Source: Veillonella sp. KGMB01456 (lineage in GTDB: Bacteria > Bacillota > Negativicutes > Veillonellales > Veillonellaceae). From it: DNA of 54,786 nucleotides. The notes beneath the pieces were generated by a model. It worked only from the letters and a program-made list of their open reading frames with translations, did not search any database and was not told where the DNA came from. Both the position numbers and the translations under genes were made by a program. The stretch covers positions 1 to 54,786 of the forward strand of contig NZ_JALKIG010000013.1 of the NCBI RefSeq assembly GCF_023051165.1, read 5' to 3'. The first letter of the stretch is position 1. Every line of letters begins with the position of its first letter. Of this stretch, positions 8,751 through 18,484 are shown piece after piece.

Positions 8751-11700
8751 TCAATCATTGATTATAGTATTTCTATTTCTATTTCTATTTTTGTTTTTAA
8801 TCTGCTTTACATAAAAAACTTCATCACAAAAAAAGCCTATACAACTATAATCCTTGTCTACCTCAAAATTGCCAAATCGCTCTCTAGCTTTTCTTGTCTC
8901 TCGCCTATTCTCTCGCATAATCCATATTAGTTTTTTCCCTTTTTCTAATAGCTGCTTTAAAAGAGAACGTGTAACAAGCAAATTCTCTTGTTCTGTATTC
9001 CATTTCTCTCCCATTATAATATTAATCGCCTTAACCTTATTATCATCACTATAAAATTCGTAGCCATTAGTATTATTAATTTGTAATATTTTTCTAATTA
9101 GAAAAGATGGCAGATCATAACTCACATCACCAATTTGAGGAAAATTACAAATACATTCATCTACAGCAGAATTTATATTTAAATTTGGTAGTTGATTTGT
9201 AAGTGAACTATCATATCTCTTCTTCCAAGGCATCCAACATATTTCTTTAGGTGTAATAGCATTATTTAAACTAATCCCACCATACCAATCAACAGGATTT
9301 GCTATACTAGTAGCTATATTAATATCTGTTTCCACTAAACGAATAAAACTGTCAAAATCAGCCTCATCTATTAAAATAGAATTTATATAAAGATTAGTCT
9401 CTACTCCTGCTTCACCCTCAAAGTGAGAATATCCACTTAATACAAGTAATTCATCTTCTCCAATAGGAAATTGTTGTTGAAAATTATCTATCTGTATCCA
9501 TTTTTCCCAAGTAATATCCGGTGAATTATAAACAGCTTTTTTTACCTCATCAAGAGAATTAGATTTCCCTGAAATTATTACCGCTTCCATTTCGGGAATA
9601 TGCCATGAATAAAGATTTCTTACTCTTTCAGAATCTAATGGCTCTATTTCTAATGCAGGAATATAAAAATTATCTAATAAACTATAATCATAAACATAGA
9701 AAGCAGCATTATTTTCATGACATAAAATATGGTCTGATAAAAAGCCACTAATATAATTTCTCGCTTGCCAAACATATTTTTCACAAATAGTCATTACACT
9801 GCTTTGACTTCCATGAGTATTAGGGTTATAAGATTGACTAATAGCAAAATCAACTCCATATACTTTATGATTCTCCACATCAAAATACTCAAAGTCCCTT
9901 TCATTCCAACCACATGATGTAATAAATTGAAATGCTGCAGATAAAATAAACTGATCTGATGATATATTAATATATTTAGGTTGATTCTTAGCAATATTTT
10001 CAATTAGTGTATTATAATTAATATCTAATTTTCTATTTCTATCACAAAAATAATAGTCTAAATAATCTATTAAAACATATCGACTCAAATCATATGTAAT
10101 GCCTTTATAGCCACTCATACGAGTCCCTTTTAACGCCTCTTCGCTTAATTCAATATAAGTAGATGTAGCATTAAATGGTGGCAAATAATTATCTGCTTCT
10201 TTCGAAGTAATCACCCCACTATCCATTGCTTTACGAATAATTGAAGTCGAATAATATCTTATTGCAATATCACGATTTTTTTCAATCTGGTCTAGTCCTA
10301 AAATATTCTGCATTAACCAATCAGCAGAAGCTTTAAGTAATTCTGGATAGTCTTTTTCAAATAATAGACTCATTAAAATTGAAAATATATCGTTTCGAAT
10401 TTGCGGATCATTAACAGAAGAAAATTTGAGAAATAATTTATAGAATTCTCCAGGTGTTTGAATTGCCCATTTCATAAGCGCTATCCTATAGTTTTGGCGC
10501 ATAACATTATTCACTGTCGATAGAGCCCATGCATAAACCGTTGGCAGACCTTCTGCCGTGTCAGTATCTATTAAAAAATTCATGTCTTGCTCTAGTTTTA
10601 ATTCCGAACTAGAATACCACTTATCGCCATAAGATCCCCTTAAATTACAAGGTACTGACCATAAAATATCCCGCTCTGCCGGGAATTCAAAACTAAGTAA
10701 AAACTCATTTAAAAGTGAAACTCCTAATGGATGTTGCGATTCCCTAGCTAATGGCAATACTATATAATTAGTAATAGCTCTTAAAATTTCAGCGTTCTCT
10801 GTCATCATCTGAAACAAGCGGAGTTTATAACTTTCTCCATCTGATTTCCTTGTAAAGCGTAATGCCAAAAACATTAGCTCAGTCTTAAAAGAATTACTTA
10901 TTGTCGCGTCAATAGATAGATTATCTGTAATTAAAAAAGAAAATTTCTGAATTGAAATTATAGCTAATATATAATATGCATTGTGTTCCAATGCCTTACA
11001 CGAGCTAAAGTCAATATCTTGTGGTCTCTCATACTCATCTATAAGCATCAAAGCCATTGCATAGTCAAAATAGCCTTGGATTCCCGGCTCGCAATAATAG
11101 ATATCGAGAGGAAGAACTCCATTTTCATGCTCACAAGATTGATGTAATATTCCGTAGTTTTCAAGGTACTCAATTATACTTTTAGCTAGACTTAACTCGA
11201 TAGACAATTCCTGCCTCAATGTGTTAATTAAATTTTCCCTTTTCAATCTTGAATTATTTTTGAATAAATTAGCTAATCTTAAAATTGACTTAAAAATGTA
11301 TTGATCAGCTTTTGTAGCATCAATCACCTGTTTACAAAACTCTATTTCAATCAGTTTAATTTTTTCTCTTAATAAAGCAGAAATAGAAATATCTGCACTT
11401 GAATGATATTCTACTACCTTATCTTGATTAATCTCACAAAAAATCTTTAATGCCAAAGGCGTGTTCAATGCACTTTTTATCCATTCAGTATTCGAAATAT
11501 CAACATTATATGCTTTAAGATATCTATCAATCAATTTACATGTCGCAGTATCACCACTTATACCAATATTAACTATCTTGCCTTCAATATTATTATCACT
11601 AAAAACATGTGGCCTTGATGTAAAGATAAACCTAATCAAAGGATATTTCTTAACAATCGCATTCGTACTTTGCACTCGTTCTATCCACTTTTCATAAGGC

Positions 11701-13034
11701 CATGATTCATCAAGTCCATCAATGAAAATTGCAATTTTAGGCAAAACGAATACCTCATCAGACTTATCTAGTGCATGAAATTTTTTTCGGCTTGCCAATG
11801 ACATTAGGCCTTGCCATATTTCTTCTTCACTCCATTCGTTTGATAATCCTAAGCTAGAGCTTATAATGTCTTTCCATGTATCTGTTACAGCAATATCTCG
11901 GGCCTGAATTAATATCGCAACATGATATCCTTCTTTTAATAAATTATCTACTTCAGCAGCTATCCCATGCGTTTTTCCCACCCCGGGTTCTCCCAGGAAA
12001 AGTATACTTCTCCGGTCAATCCCTTTATTGAGTAAATCAAGTTCCGCTTGAATTGGTATATTACTCATTTGCTCTAAAATCTTTAAAACAGCAGAAAAAT
12101 GAAAATAATGACTGTGTGATGCTTTACTTTCTTTAAGTCTTGATATAATAGCAAAAAAATTTATACCAAAAAAATTCTCATCAAAAGTAGCCTGAATAAT
12201 AGACTCATTACTTAGCCATAATTGAATATTTTCTATTTCATTTGTTATTGATTGAAATTGTTTTCTTAACTCATTCAATAACATTACAGTTTGAGCATCT
12301 ACTTCTCCACACACATTAATTAGTTTTTCTGATTCAGAATAAAACTCATTACATAAATTACGTAAATGTTCAAAAACTTTTTTCGATTTAATCCGCCATT
12401 CGGGCGTGCCTAAATAAGAAGTAATAGAATCATGGATATAACCAAAAGTATTTAATTCCGGAATATATTTAGTTTTCAACCAACTATTTTTACTCTTCTC
12501 AAAAGCAAATTCTATATTCTCTTCTGAAATCTCACCTCGTTCAAACCAAAACTTAAATATTCCAGCAGAGCATTGTTTTTGTAGTTCTTGAAGCAAACGG
12601 TTTTCATCCCATAAATCTATTATAAGATCAGGATAATCCTTTAATACTTCATTTTTTATTTTTTCCCAACGACTAGCTTCTGTATTATTACTATTAACCG
12701 TCAAAGAGCCTAGATTTCTAGGAATACACACGATATAGCGAGCAATAGTAGGTCTAACTCTTAATGCTGTATTAATAGAATTTTTAATCTGTTGCATTTG
12801 ATTACTATTAATACTATTAGTAAACCATTTTGCCTGAAGACCGACCATTTTTTTATCAGAGAGAACTGCATAAGACTCTACCCCACCGTCTCCTCCGGCA
12901 CCATTCACCACTCTAAACGAAGATAGTTCATTATCATAAGTTTCTTTGCACCAATTCTCAAAAAGTTGATTGCATAGGGTTTCAAATGCTTCAGTTGGAG
13001 CCTCATTATAAGTTTGAAAATTTGTCCAATTCAT
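8751..13034 (-). CDS. STAND NTPase with N-terminal nuclease, AVAST type 4-like anti-phage protein
   Basis: A 1427-residue three-part protein. Residues 1-165 resemble a Mrr-like PD-(D/E)XK nuclease: GAGGDGGVE (Asp49) and GLQAKW (Gln67-Ala-Lys69) supply the catalytic pattern. Residues 340-480 form a STAND-type ATPase with Walker A GEPGVGKT (348-355), Walker B IAIFIDGLDES (434-444) and FTSRP (471-475). The remaining 900 residues have no motif I can name and should be the sensor. This order matches Avs proteins, which detect phage proteins and then cut DNA; the N-terminus looks most like Avs4. It is somewhat shorter than the Avs4 proteins I recall. The gene is clearly more AT-rich than its neighbours, which suggests transfer. 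The ATG has GAGGTG upstream. No partner gene is needed for Avs function. Confidence 0.85.
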   Translation of the reverse strand: MNWTNFQTYNEAPTEAFETLCNQLFENWCKETYDNELSSFRVVNGAGGDGGVESYAVLSDKKMVGLQAKWFTNSINSNQMQQIKNSINTALRVRPTIARYIVCIPRNLGSLTVNSNNTEASRWEKIKNEVLKDYPDLIIDLWDENRLLQELQKQCSAGIFKFWFERGEISEENIEFAFEKSKNSWLKTKYIPELNTFGYIHDSITSYLGTPEWRIKSKKVFEHLRNLCNEFYSESEKLINVCGEVDAQTVMLLNELRKQFQSITNEIENIQLWLSNESIIQATFDENFFGINFFAIISRLKESKASHSHYFHFSAVLKILEQMSNIPIQAELDLLNKGIDRRSILFLGEPGVGKTHGIAAEVDNLLKEGYHVAILIQARDIAVTDTWKDIISSSLGLSNEWSEEEIWQGLMSLASRKKFHALDKSDEVFVLPKIAIFIDGLDESWPYEKWIERVQSTNAIVKKYPLIRFIFTSRPHVFSDNNIEGKIVNIGISGDTATCKLIDRYLKAYNVDISNTEWIKSALNTPLALKIFCEINQDKVVEYHSSADISISALLREKIKLIEIEFCKQVIDATKADQYIFKSILRLANLFKNNSRLKRENLINTLRQELSIELSLAKSIIEYLENYGILHQSCEHENGVLPLDIYYCEPGIQGYFDYAMALMLIDEYERPQDIDFSSCKALEHNAYYILAIISIQKFSFLITDNLSIDATISNSFKTELMFLALRFTRKSDGESYKLRLFQMMTENAEILRAITNYIVLPLARESQHPLGVSLLNEFLLSFEFPAERDILWSVPCNLRGSYGDKWYSSSELKLEQDMNFLIDTDTAEGLPTVYAWALSTVNNVMRQNYRIALMKWAIQTPGEFYKLFLKFSSVNDPQIRNDIFSILMSLLFEKDYPELLKASADWLMQNILGLDQIEKNRDIAIRYYSTSIIRKAMDSGVITSKEADNYLPPFNATSTYIELSEEALKGTRMSGYKGITYDLSRYVLIDYLDYYFCDRNRKLDINYNTLIENIAKNQPKYINISSDQFILSAAFQFITSCGWNERDFEYFDVENHKVYGVDFAISQSYNPNTHGSQSSVMTICEKYVWQARNYISGFLSDHILCHENNAAFYVYDYSLLDNFYIPALEIEPLDSERVRNLYSWHIPEMEAVIISGKSNSLDEVKKAVYNSPDITWEKWIQIDNFQQQFPIGEDELLVLSGYSHFEGEAGVETNLYINSILIDEADFDSFIRLVETDINIATSIANPVDWYGGISLNNAITPKEICWMPWKKRYDSSLTNQLPNLNINSAVDECICNFPQIGDVSYDLPSFLIRKILQINNTNGYEFYSDDNKVKAINIIMGEKWNTEQENLLVTRSLLKQLLEKGKKLIWIMRENRRETRKARERFGNFEVDKDYSCIGFFCDEVFYVKQIKNKNRNRNRNTIIND
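8768..8791. repeat. Hexanucleotide repeat at the 3' end of the Avs-like gene
   Basis: TATTTC is repeated three times followed by TATTTT. In the gene it encodes alternating Asn-Arg residues a few codons from the C-terminus. Because six is a multiple of three, slippage would only lengthen or shorten this tail. Confidence 0.8.
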
Positions 13035-13292
13035 CTTTTCACCTCATTGCTTTAAATAATAAAAAATCAGCAAGGGTTAACCTGATAACAATAACATACA
13101 AAATTATAAGAATAGTGTAGCAAATTTATGTATGATAGCACAATTTATTTGAATATCAAAATTTTATTCTTCCATATTATTCTTCATCTCCATGAAAAAT
13201 CTACTATTCACTTTCGCTATTCTTTTAAAATCTACCTTTTTAAAAATACAAACCTAATTATTAACTTATATTCATATCATTTTACACAACAC
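13035..13292. other. AT-rich leader of the Avs-like gene
   Basis: About 260 bases without a credible ORF separate the Avs-like gene from the guaA terminator. A TATAAT on the minus strand (plus-strand 13103-13108) about 70 bases before the start is a possible -10, but no good -35 accompanies it. No operator or insertion boundary repeat was seen. Confidence 0.3.
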
Positions 13293-13322
13293 AAAACCCT
13301 CGGTTCAAGAACCGAGGGTTTT
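13293..13322. terminator. Terminator of guaA
   Basis: A perfect 14-bp stem: AAAACCCTCGGTTC pairs with GAACCGAGGGTTTT around two bases. A/T runs on both sides make it usable in either direction. It lies about 50 bases past the guaA stop codon. Confidence 0.93.
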
Positions 13323-13372
13323 AATATATCCAAACTTATCATTCAGATATCAATTATAAAGTTATTTATCTC

Positions 13373-14908
13373 TTATTCCCACTCAATGGTAGCCGGTGGT
13401 TTAGAAGTAATATCATACACGATACGGTTAATATGTTTTACTTCGTTGATGATACGTACGGAGATTTTGTCCAACACATCATACGGAATGCGTGCCCAGT
13501 CAGCTGTCATGAAGTCAGTGGTGGTTACACCGCGAAGTGCCAAGGTGTAATCGTAAGTACGGAAATCACCCATAACGCCAACAGTACGCGTACCGGTCAA
13601 TACGGCAAAGTACTGATTGATGGAACGATCGAGTTTTGCGTTCGCAATTTCTTCACGGAAAATTGCATCTGCATCACGAAGGATGTCGAGTTTTTCAGGC
13701 GTAATTTCGCCCATTACACGAATGGCTAGACCAGGACCTGGGAATGGTTGACGCCATACTAAATAGTCGGCTAAGCCAAGTTCGGAACCGAGTTCACGTA
13801 CTTCGTCTTTGAACAAGTTGCGAAGTGGTTCGATAAGGCCTTTGAAGTCAACAACTGCAGGCAAACCGCCTACATTGTGGTGACTCTTGATAACTGCAGC
13901 ATCGCCCGCGCCGGATTCGATAACGTCCGGATAGATGGTGCCTTGTGCCAAGAAGTCAACGGCGCCGATTTTACGGCCTTCGTCTTCAAATACGCGAATG
14001 AATTCTTCGCCGATAATTTTACGTTTTTGTTCCGGTTCTTCAACGCCTGCTAAGCGACCTAAGAAACGGTCGGATGCATCTACACGAATGAAGTTCATGC
14101 CGGAGTCTTTGAACGCCGCTTCTACTTCGTCGCCTTCGTTTTTACGCATCAAACCATGGTCAACGAAGATACAAGTCAACTGATTGCCTACAGCTTTAGA
14201 AATAAGTGCTGCCGCTACGGAGCTGTCTACGCCACCGGACAAAGCCAATAATACTTTGCCGTCGCCAACAGTTTTGCGAATGTCTTCAACCGCGGTTTTA
14301 GCGTAGTTAGCCATTGTCCATTCGCCATGGCAACCGCATACTTCGAATAAGAAGTTGTGAATCATTTCCTTGCCGTGTTCACTGTGAAGCACTTCCGGAT
14401 GGTATTGCATAGCGTATAATTTACGTTCCACGTTCTGCATAGCCGCAACTGGGCAGTTAGCCGTATGACCAACGATTTCAAAACCTTCCGGCACGGATGC
14501 TACATAGTCAACATGGCTCATCCATACGGTTTCGTTTTCGCTGAGACCTTTGAACAATGGGGACTCGGTATTCACTGTTACCGGGGTTTTACCAAACTCG
14601 CGAGCATCAGCGGATTTAACTTCGCCGCCCAAAGTGTGTGCCATAAGCTGCATACCGTAGCAAAGGCCGAGTACCGGAATACCCAATTCGAACACTTCCG
14701 CTTCAATGCGAGGCGATTTTTCTTCGTAAACACTGTTAGGGCCGCCTGTGAAAATTACGCCCATCGGGTTCAATTCTTTAATTTTAGCAACCGCTTTATC
14801 ATATGGATACACTTCGCAGTAAACGTGGTTTTCACGAACGCGACGTGCAATCAACTGATTGTACTGACCGCCAAAATCGACAACGATAATAAGCTCTTTT
14901 TGGTTCAT
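13373..14908 (-). CDS. guaA: GMP synthase (glutamine-hydrolysing)
   Basis: GuaA aminates XMP to GMP in purine synthesis. The N-terminal class I glutamine amidotransferase has its nucleophile in [11 protein letters not shown] (Cys83 from the chosen start) and His/Glu in [12 protein letters not shown]. The ATP-pyrophosphatase domain has the PP-loop [12 protein letters not shown] near residue 222, and the C-terminal dimerisation domain ends in PPATIEWE. The length of 511 residues is normal. The start was set at ATG 14908 because GGAGGG lies just upstream; an ATG at 14920 precedes that site. It has its own extended -10 promoter and a strong terminator, so it appears monocistronic. No purine riboswitch was recognised. 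Confidence 0.97.
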   Translation of the reverse strand: MNQKELIIVVDFGGQYNQLIARRVRENHVYCEVYPYDKAVAKIKELNPMGVIFTGGPNSVYEEKSPRIEAEVFELGIPVLGLCYGMQLMAHTLGGEVKSADAREFGKTPVTVNTESPLFKGLSENETVWMSHVDYVASVPEGFEIVGHTANCPVAAMQNVERKLYAMQYHPEVLHSEHGKEMIHNFLFEVCGCHGEWTMANYAKTAVEDIRKTVGDGKVLLALSGGVDSSVAAALISKAVGNQLTCIFVDHGLMRKNEGDEVEAAFKDSGMNFIRVDASDRFLGRLAGVEEPEQKRKIIGEEFIRVFEDEGRKIGAVDFLAQGTIYPDVIESGAGDAAVIKSHHNVGGLPAVVDFKGLIEPLRNLFKDEVRELGSELGLADYLVWRQPFPGPGLAIRVMGEITPEKLDILRDADAIFREEIANAKLDRSINQYFAVLTGTRTVGVMGDFRTYDYTLALRGVTTTDFMTADWARIPYDVLDKISVRIINEVKHINRIVYDITSKPPATIEWE

Positions 14909-15016
14909 TATGCCCTCCATTAATGTAACAACTGCCTATGTTTACGCTTTTGTCAAAACTTCAAAATCATATTCATAGCTACATTTAAATAGTTCTATTA
15001 CGTATTTATTCAATCT

Positions 15017-15025
15017 ATTATACCA
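15017..15025 (-). promoter_or_regulatory. Extended -10 promoter of guaA
   Basis: On the minus strand TGG precedes TATAAT, an extended -10 element, about 110 bases before the guaA start. It lies downstream of the terminator at 15092-15135, so guaA need not depend on transcription coming through that terminator. Confidence 0.5.
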
Positions 15026-15091
15026 TAGAAAGCAAGGTCTCGCCTAACTTATAAAAAATAAATTCTCAGTTTAGTCCATCACAGACAAACA

Positions 15092-15135
15092 AAAATAGAG
15101 GCAATCATAACCGCAGTTACAGTTACCTCTATTTT
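15092..15135 (-). terminator. Terminator ending the thiC-guaA intergenic RNA
   Basis: AAAATAGAGG pairs with CCTCTATTTT, with an inner TAAC/GTTA stem inside the loop. On the minus strand it ends in TTTTTGTTTGTC, a good U-run. Confidence 0.85.
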
Positions 15136-15231
15136 AAACTAAGGTGGGGCGACACTCCCACATCTCCTACTCAAAGGTCTTACACCTTATCCGGCGACGG
15201 CTGCCCGTTCCGTCCTCTTATTTCTGCTTAT
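15092..15231 (-). ncRNA. Unassigned structured small RNA between thiC and guaA
   Basis: A TATAAT on the minus strand (plus-strand 15238-15243) just after thiC would start a transcript near 15231, and the terminator at 15092-15135 would end it, giving about 140 nt. Its GC-rich middle forms three hairpins in a row: GACGG/CCGTC (15196-15214), AAGGT/ACCTT (15174-15188) and GTGGG/CCCAC (15144-15161). The 5' stretch AATAAGAGG can also pair with the terminator's 3' arm, so a switch is conceivable. I could not match it to 6S, SRP, tmRNA or any riboswitch I know. It could be a stand-alone sRNA, a guaA attenuator or a processed thiC 3' end. Confidence 0.5.
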
Positions 15232-15253
15232 ACATAGATTATATCACAAACCT

Positions 15254-16609
15254 CTATCGAATCGACACGTCTTCCCCGGCCAAGATATGTTTCATGGTGC
15301 GAGCCGGGCACATTTTACCGCACATGGTACAAGTGCCTTCGCATTCCGGTTTACTGGATTCATAGTAACGGCGAGCTTTTTCAGGATCGATAGCCAATGA
15401 AATCATGGTATCAAAATCCACTTCCGCACGGGCTTTACTCATGGCATCGTCCCAAGCCTGAGCGCCCGGAATGCCTTTAGCCAAATCCGCTGCATGAGCG
15501 GCAATGCGCGTAGCAATGATGCCTTCTTTCACATCTTCAACGGTTGGCAAACGTAAATGTTCAGCCGGGGTTACATAGCAAAGGAAATCGGCGCCACACG
15601 AACCGGCAATGGCACCACCGATAGCACTCGTAATATGATCATAGCCCGGCGCAATATCTGTAACCAACGGTCCCAGCACATAGAACGGGGCATTATGGCA
15701 AAGGCGTTTTTCCAAGGTCATATTGGCCGCAATTTCATTGAGCACCATGTGACCCGGACCTTCAATCATAACCTGCACATTATGTTCCCAAGCCCGCTTA
15801 GTGAGTTCACCCAAAGTGATGAGTTCTTCAATCTGAGCTGCATCAGTGGCATCGTGGGTACAGCCCGGACGACATGCATCACCAAGGCTCAAGGTTACAT
15901 CGTATTTTTCACAAACTTCGAGCAAACGGTCATAATATTCGTAGAACGGATTTTCCTGCTTGTTCATTTCCATCCAAGCAAAGAGTAAGGAGCCACCACG
16001 GGATACTATATTAGTCAAACGCGGATTGTCTTTGATACGTTGTGCCGTTTTTTGGTTCATACCGCAGTGAATGGTCATGAAGTCCACGCCATCTTTAGCG
16101 TGTTGTTCAATAACGGCAAAGAATTCATCTACCGTAATATCCTTCAAATCTTTATCGAGCATACCTACCGCATCATACATCGGCACAGTACCAATCATCG
16201 CCGTCGACATATCGACTAACTTACGACGGAACTCTTGGGTTTTGCCAAAATTCGACAAGTCCATGATAGCTTCTGCCTTCATGGCAATGGCGTTGCGCAC
16301 TTTTTCCAATTCTTCGTCCAAATTATTGTGTTCCGGCGACACGCCAAGGTTTACATTAATTTTAGTGCGGCAGTTCTTACCTACCCCTTCCGGCGACAAA
16401 CTGGTGTGCATTTTATTAGCCGGAATCGCTACCTGACCGGATGCTACGAGAGCCATCAAATCGTCCAACCGCATCTGTTCTTTTTCAGCCACCGCTTTAA
16501 GTTGCGGTGTCACCAAACCGCGACGCGCCGCATCCATCTGCGTCGTGTACTCCTCACTTTTTGCCAAGCGTACATCCTGCATGTTTACTGTAAATTTCGA
16601 ACTATTCAT
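15254..16609 (-). CDS. thiC: Phosphomethylpyrimidine synthase ThiC
   Basis: ThiC is a radical-SAM enzyme that rearranges aminoimidazole ribotide to hydroxymethylpyrimidine phosphate for thiamine. This is the short form of 451 residues, lacking the extra N-terminal domain of the long bacterial form. Typical stretches include [28 protein letters not shown] and [22 protein letters not shown]. The C-terminal cluster motif reads CTMCGKMC. The ATG follows AGGAGG at six bases. A TPP riboswitch and terminator lie upstream, so it is switched off when thiamine pyrophosphate is plentiful. Confidence 0.96.
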   Translation of the reverse strand: MNSSKFTVNMQDVRLAKSEEYTTQMDAARRGLVTPQLKAVAEKEQMRLDDLMALVASGQVAIPANKMHTSLSPEGVGKNCRTKINVNLGVSPEHNNLDEELEKVRNAIAMKAEAIMDLSNFGKTQEFRRKLVDMSTAMIGTVPMYDAVGMLDKDLKDITVDEFFAVIEQHAKDGVDFMTIHCGMNQKTAQRIKDNPRLTNIVSRGGSLLFAWMEMNKQENPFYEYYDRLLEVCEKYDVTLSLGDACRPGCTHDATDAAQIEELITLGELTKRAWEHNVQVMIEGPGHMVLNEIAANMTLEKRLCHNAPFYVLGPLVTDIAPGYDHITSAIGGAIAGSCGADFLCYVTPAEHLRLPTVEDVKEGIIATRIAAHAADLAKGIPGAQAWDDAMSKARAEVDFDTMISLAIDPEKARRYYESSKPECEGTCTMCGKMCPARTMKHILAGEDVSIR

Positions 16610-16705
16610 TTTAGCCTCCTCTGCGCTATACCTAAGCGCGAATCCATGGAAATATATTAAAAAGATATCTCCTAAAATAGGTTATACGCAAAAAAGCCAA
16701 AATAA

Positions 16706-16731
16706 AAAGCTCATCCACGCGGATGAGCTTT
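16706..16731 (-). terminator. Riboswitch-controlled terminator of thiC
   Basis: AAAGCTCATCC pairs perfectly with GGATGAGCTTT around GCGT on the minus strand and is followed by TTATTTT. It lies directly after the TPP aptamer and before thiC, the position expected for transcription attenuation. Confidence 0.9.
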
Positions 16732-16741
16732 AAAAGTCCTG

Positions 16742-16828
16742 TACAGCTTTCCTACGTCGGCATTATCCGAATCAGGTCAAGGGTCAAGTGTTCACGCACT
16801 TTTCTCAGCCATAAGGCTCCCCTAGCTT
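16742..16828 (-). promoter_or_regulatory. TPP riboswitch (THI element)
   Basis: The minus strand shows the canonical THI core in order: GGGGAGCC, GGCTGAGA, GACCCTTGACCTGAT, GGATAATGCC and CGTAGGAAAGC. It precedes an intrinsic terminator and thiC, so bound TPP should favour termination. Confidence 0.97.
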
Positions 16829-16845
16829 TTTTGTGTATTTCTTAC

Positions 16846-16874
16846 ATTATAGTACAGGTTTTTGTAAAAAACAA
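16846..16874 (-). promoter_or_regulatory. Promoter of thiC
   Basis: On the minus strand TTGTTT (-35) and TATAAT (-10) are spaced by 17 bases, and the TPP aptamer starts shortly after. Confidence 0.65.
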
Positions 16875-16952
16875 CTATATATAAAAATTAGCAAATTCTA
16901 AAGCCAACTTCAATTTTATGTATTAATCACTACGATTTGCATGTAAATGCCC

Positions 16953-17228
16953 TTACATGCGGATATCGGCATACTCAGGACGACGGTCAAATTCTTTTTT
17001 GGCAAATGGGCATAGCGGCATAATTTTCAAGCCCCGTTCGCGTGCCTGTTTTACAATTTCAGCCACTAATTGGCCGGCAATGCCTTGACCACCGTAGTTT
17101 TCATCTACCAAGGTGTGGTCGATAATCCAGAATTTATCGGATGGCGAATAGGTGCTTTCACCGATATTTTTGTCACCATCATAGGCAGCGGCTCTGTTTT
17201 TATCCGCTTCATGTACAATTTTAATCAT
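16953..17228 (-). CDS. yjdJ: YjdJ-type small GNAT-fold acetyltransferase
   Basis: A 91-residue Gcn5-related protein of the short YjdJ type. The acetyl-CoA loop region reads NYGGQGIAGQLV, and the C-terminus has the family's MPLCPFAKKEFDR. Start ATG with AGGAGG upstream. It follows the divergent ferredoxin-like gene at 17283-17492 by about 55 bases. The same two families sit side by side in Escherichia coli (yjdI-yjdJ), so the pairing is conserved. The substrate is unknown. Confidence 0.85.
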   Translation of the reverse strand: MIKIVHEADKNRAAAYDGDKNIGESTYSPSDKFWIIDHTLVDENYGGQGIAGQLVAEIVKQARERGLKIMPLCPFAKKEFDRRPEYADIRM

Positions 17229-17282
17229 TTACGAACCTCCTGTTGTATTTAAGACTAAAGACTAATAGCCGGTATAAAAATC

Positions 17283-17492
17283 TTATTTTTCCGTATACGT
17301 AAGTGCACCGGACGGACACTGATCAATAACCGCTTTAATCTCTTCGGTCGTACCGTTTTCCGGCATAATCCACGGTTTACGACTCACATCAAAAACATCG
17401 GGCGCCCCATTTACACATTTAGCTGCATGCTGACATAAATCAGGCTTCCAATGAATCACTAAACTTTCAGTTTCATATGTTTTTTCAGCCAT
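17283..17492 (-). CDS. yjdI: YjdI-type divergent ferredoxin-like protein
   Basis: A 69-residue protein of the YjdI type. Three cysteines are visible, Cys20 and Cys26 in DLCQHAAKCVNG and Cys59 in DQCPSGAL, consistent with a single small Fe-S cluster site. It lies immediately upstream of the YjdJ-type acetyltransferase gene in a likely two-gene unit. No redox partner is encoded beside it. Confidence 0.85.
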   Translation of the reverse strand: MAEKTYETESLVIHWKPDLCQHAAKCVNGAPDVFDVSRKPWIMPENGTTEEIKAVIDQCPSGALTYTEK

Positions 17493-17644
17493 ACAATCCT
17501 CCTATAATTCTGTCACACGGCCAAACTCCCACTTAGGATATTAAAATTTAACTACTCTCTACTATTTATTATACTGTAAAAACGGCCAATTACGCACTAA
17601 TTAATACTAAGACTAGACAATTTTTAAATTGTGTCTTCAGCTAA

Positions 17645-18484
17645 TTAATAATCCACTTTTGTTTTAACAAAGGTATTATTTCTAAGATCAACAAAGGCCT
17701 GTTTAACTTCGTCTTCCGTGTTCATTACAATCGGACCCGCCCAAGCAACCGGTTCATTCAAAGCCTTAGACGCGATGTACAATACTTGCGCCGGTTTATC
17801 GCCGTTTTTAATCGTAACGCTATCGCCTTCAGTTAATTTAACGGCGGTTTTTTCTTCAATATGTTGACCGTCTACTTCAATATCGCCAATCAAGGTGAAA
17901 AGCATAACCGATTCATCTTTGCCCATGGTCAACGTAATTTCAGCGCCTGCTTCGAGCTGGAGATCATAGTAGTTGAGCGGTAAATGTTCACCCACATAGC
18001 CCTGATGCTCTTTGTACGAACCGGCTAACAAGCGAAGTATGCCGCCTTCAATCGGAATTTCCGGAATATCTGCTCGCTTAATACCATGATAGCTTGGTTT
18101 GCTCATTTTATCTTTTTGCGGTAAGTTGAGCCAAAGTTGAACGCCCAATAAGCGTTCGGACGCCGGTACTAATTCTTCGTGCAAAATACCGGAACCTGAG
18201 TTCATCCATTGCACTTCGCCATCCGTAACGGCTTCTTCATTGCCGAGGCTGTCCTTATGCACCATTTTACCGCGTGATACATAACTGATTGTTTCAATGC
18301 CACGATGCGGATGCATTGGGAAACCTGCCGTATAGTCGTCCGGATTTACACTATCAAACGAGTCCAACATTAAAATCGGATCAAACTCTTTAATTGTCTG
18401 ATTGCCTAATACACGCACTAATTTTACACCGGCTCCGTCAATTGTCTGAAAGCCTTTTACTGTTGTTTTAACGGTTCTTTTCAT
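17645..18484 (-). CDS. Pirin family protein
   Basis: A bicupin pirin of about 279 residues. The metal-binding region shows FPMHPHRGIETISYV and HEE in GSGILHEELVP, giving the His/His/His/Glu set. Bacterial pirins act as quercetinase-like dioxygenases or stress-linked regulators; the role here is not resolved. The start was set at ATG 18484, eight bases after GGAGG; an upstream TTG overlaps that site. It overlaps the 3' end of the marR gene by 17 bases, which suggests coupled translation. Confidence 0.9.
   Translation of the reverse strand: MKRTVKTTVKGFQTIDGAGVKLVRVLGNQTIKEFDPILMLDSFDSVNPDDYTAGFPMHPHRGIETISYVSRGKMVHKDSLGNEEAVTDGEVQWMNSGSGILHEELVPASERLLGVQLWLNLPQKDKMSKPSYHGIKRADIPEIPIEGGILRLLAGSYKEHQGYVGEHLPLNYYDLQLEAGAEITLTMGKDESVMLFTLIGDIEVDGQHIEEKTAVKLTEGDSVTIKNGDKPAQVLYIASKALNEPVAWAGPIVMNTEDEVKQAFVDLRNNTFVKTKVDY

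Noticed and set aside
8768-8791. Phase-variable microsatellite in the Avs-like gene
   Set aside because: The unit is six bases, so frame is kept, and it lies at the extreme C-terminus; only tail length would change.
13128-13550. Plus-strand open frame across the guaA terminator
   Set aside because: It runs through a perfect terminator hairpin into the antisense of guaA and has no credible ribosome binding site.
14909-15091. Purine riboswitch before guaA
   Set aside because: No three-way-junction consensus or paired loop motifs were visible; only a promoter-like extended -10 was found.
15144-15365. Plus-strand open frame over the thiC end and small RNA
   Set aside because: It is antisense to thiC and has no ribosome binding site or recognisable domain.
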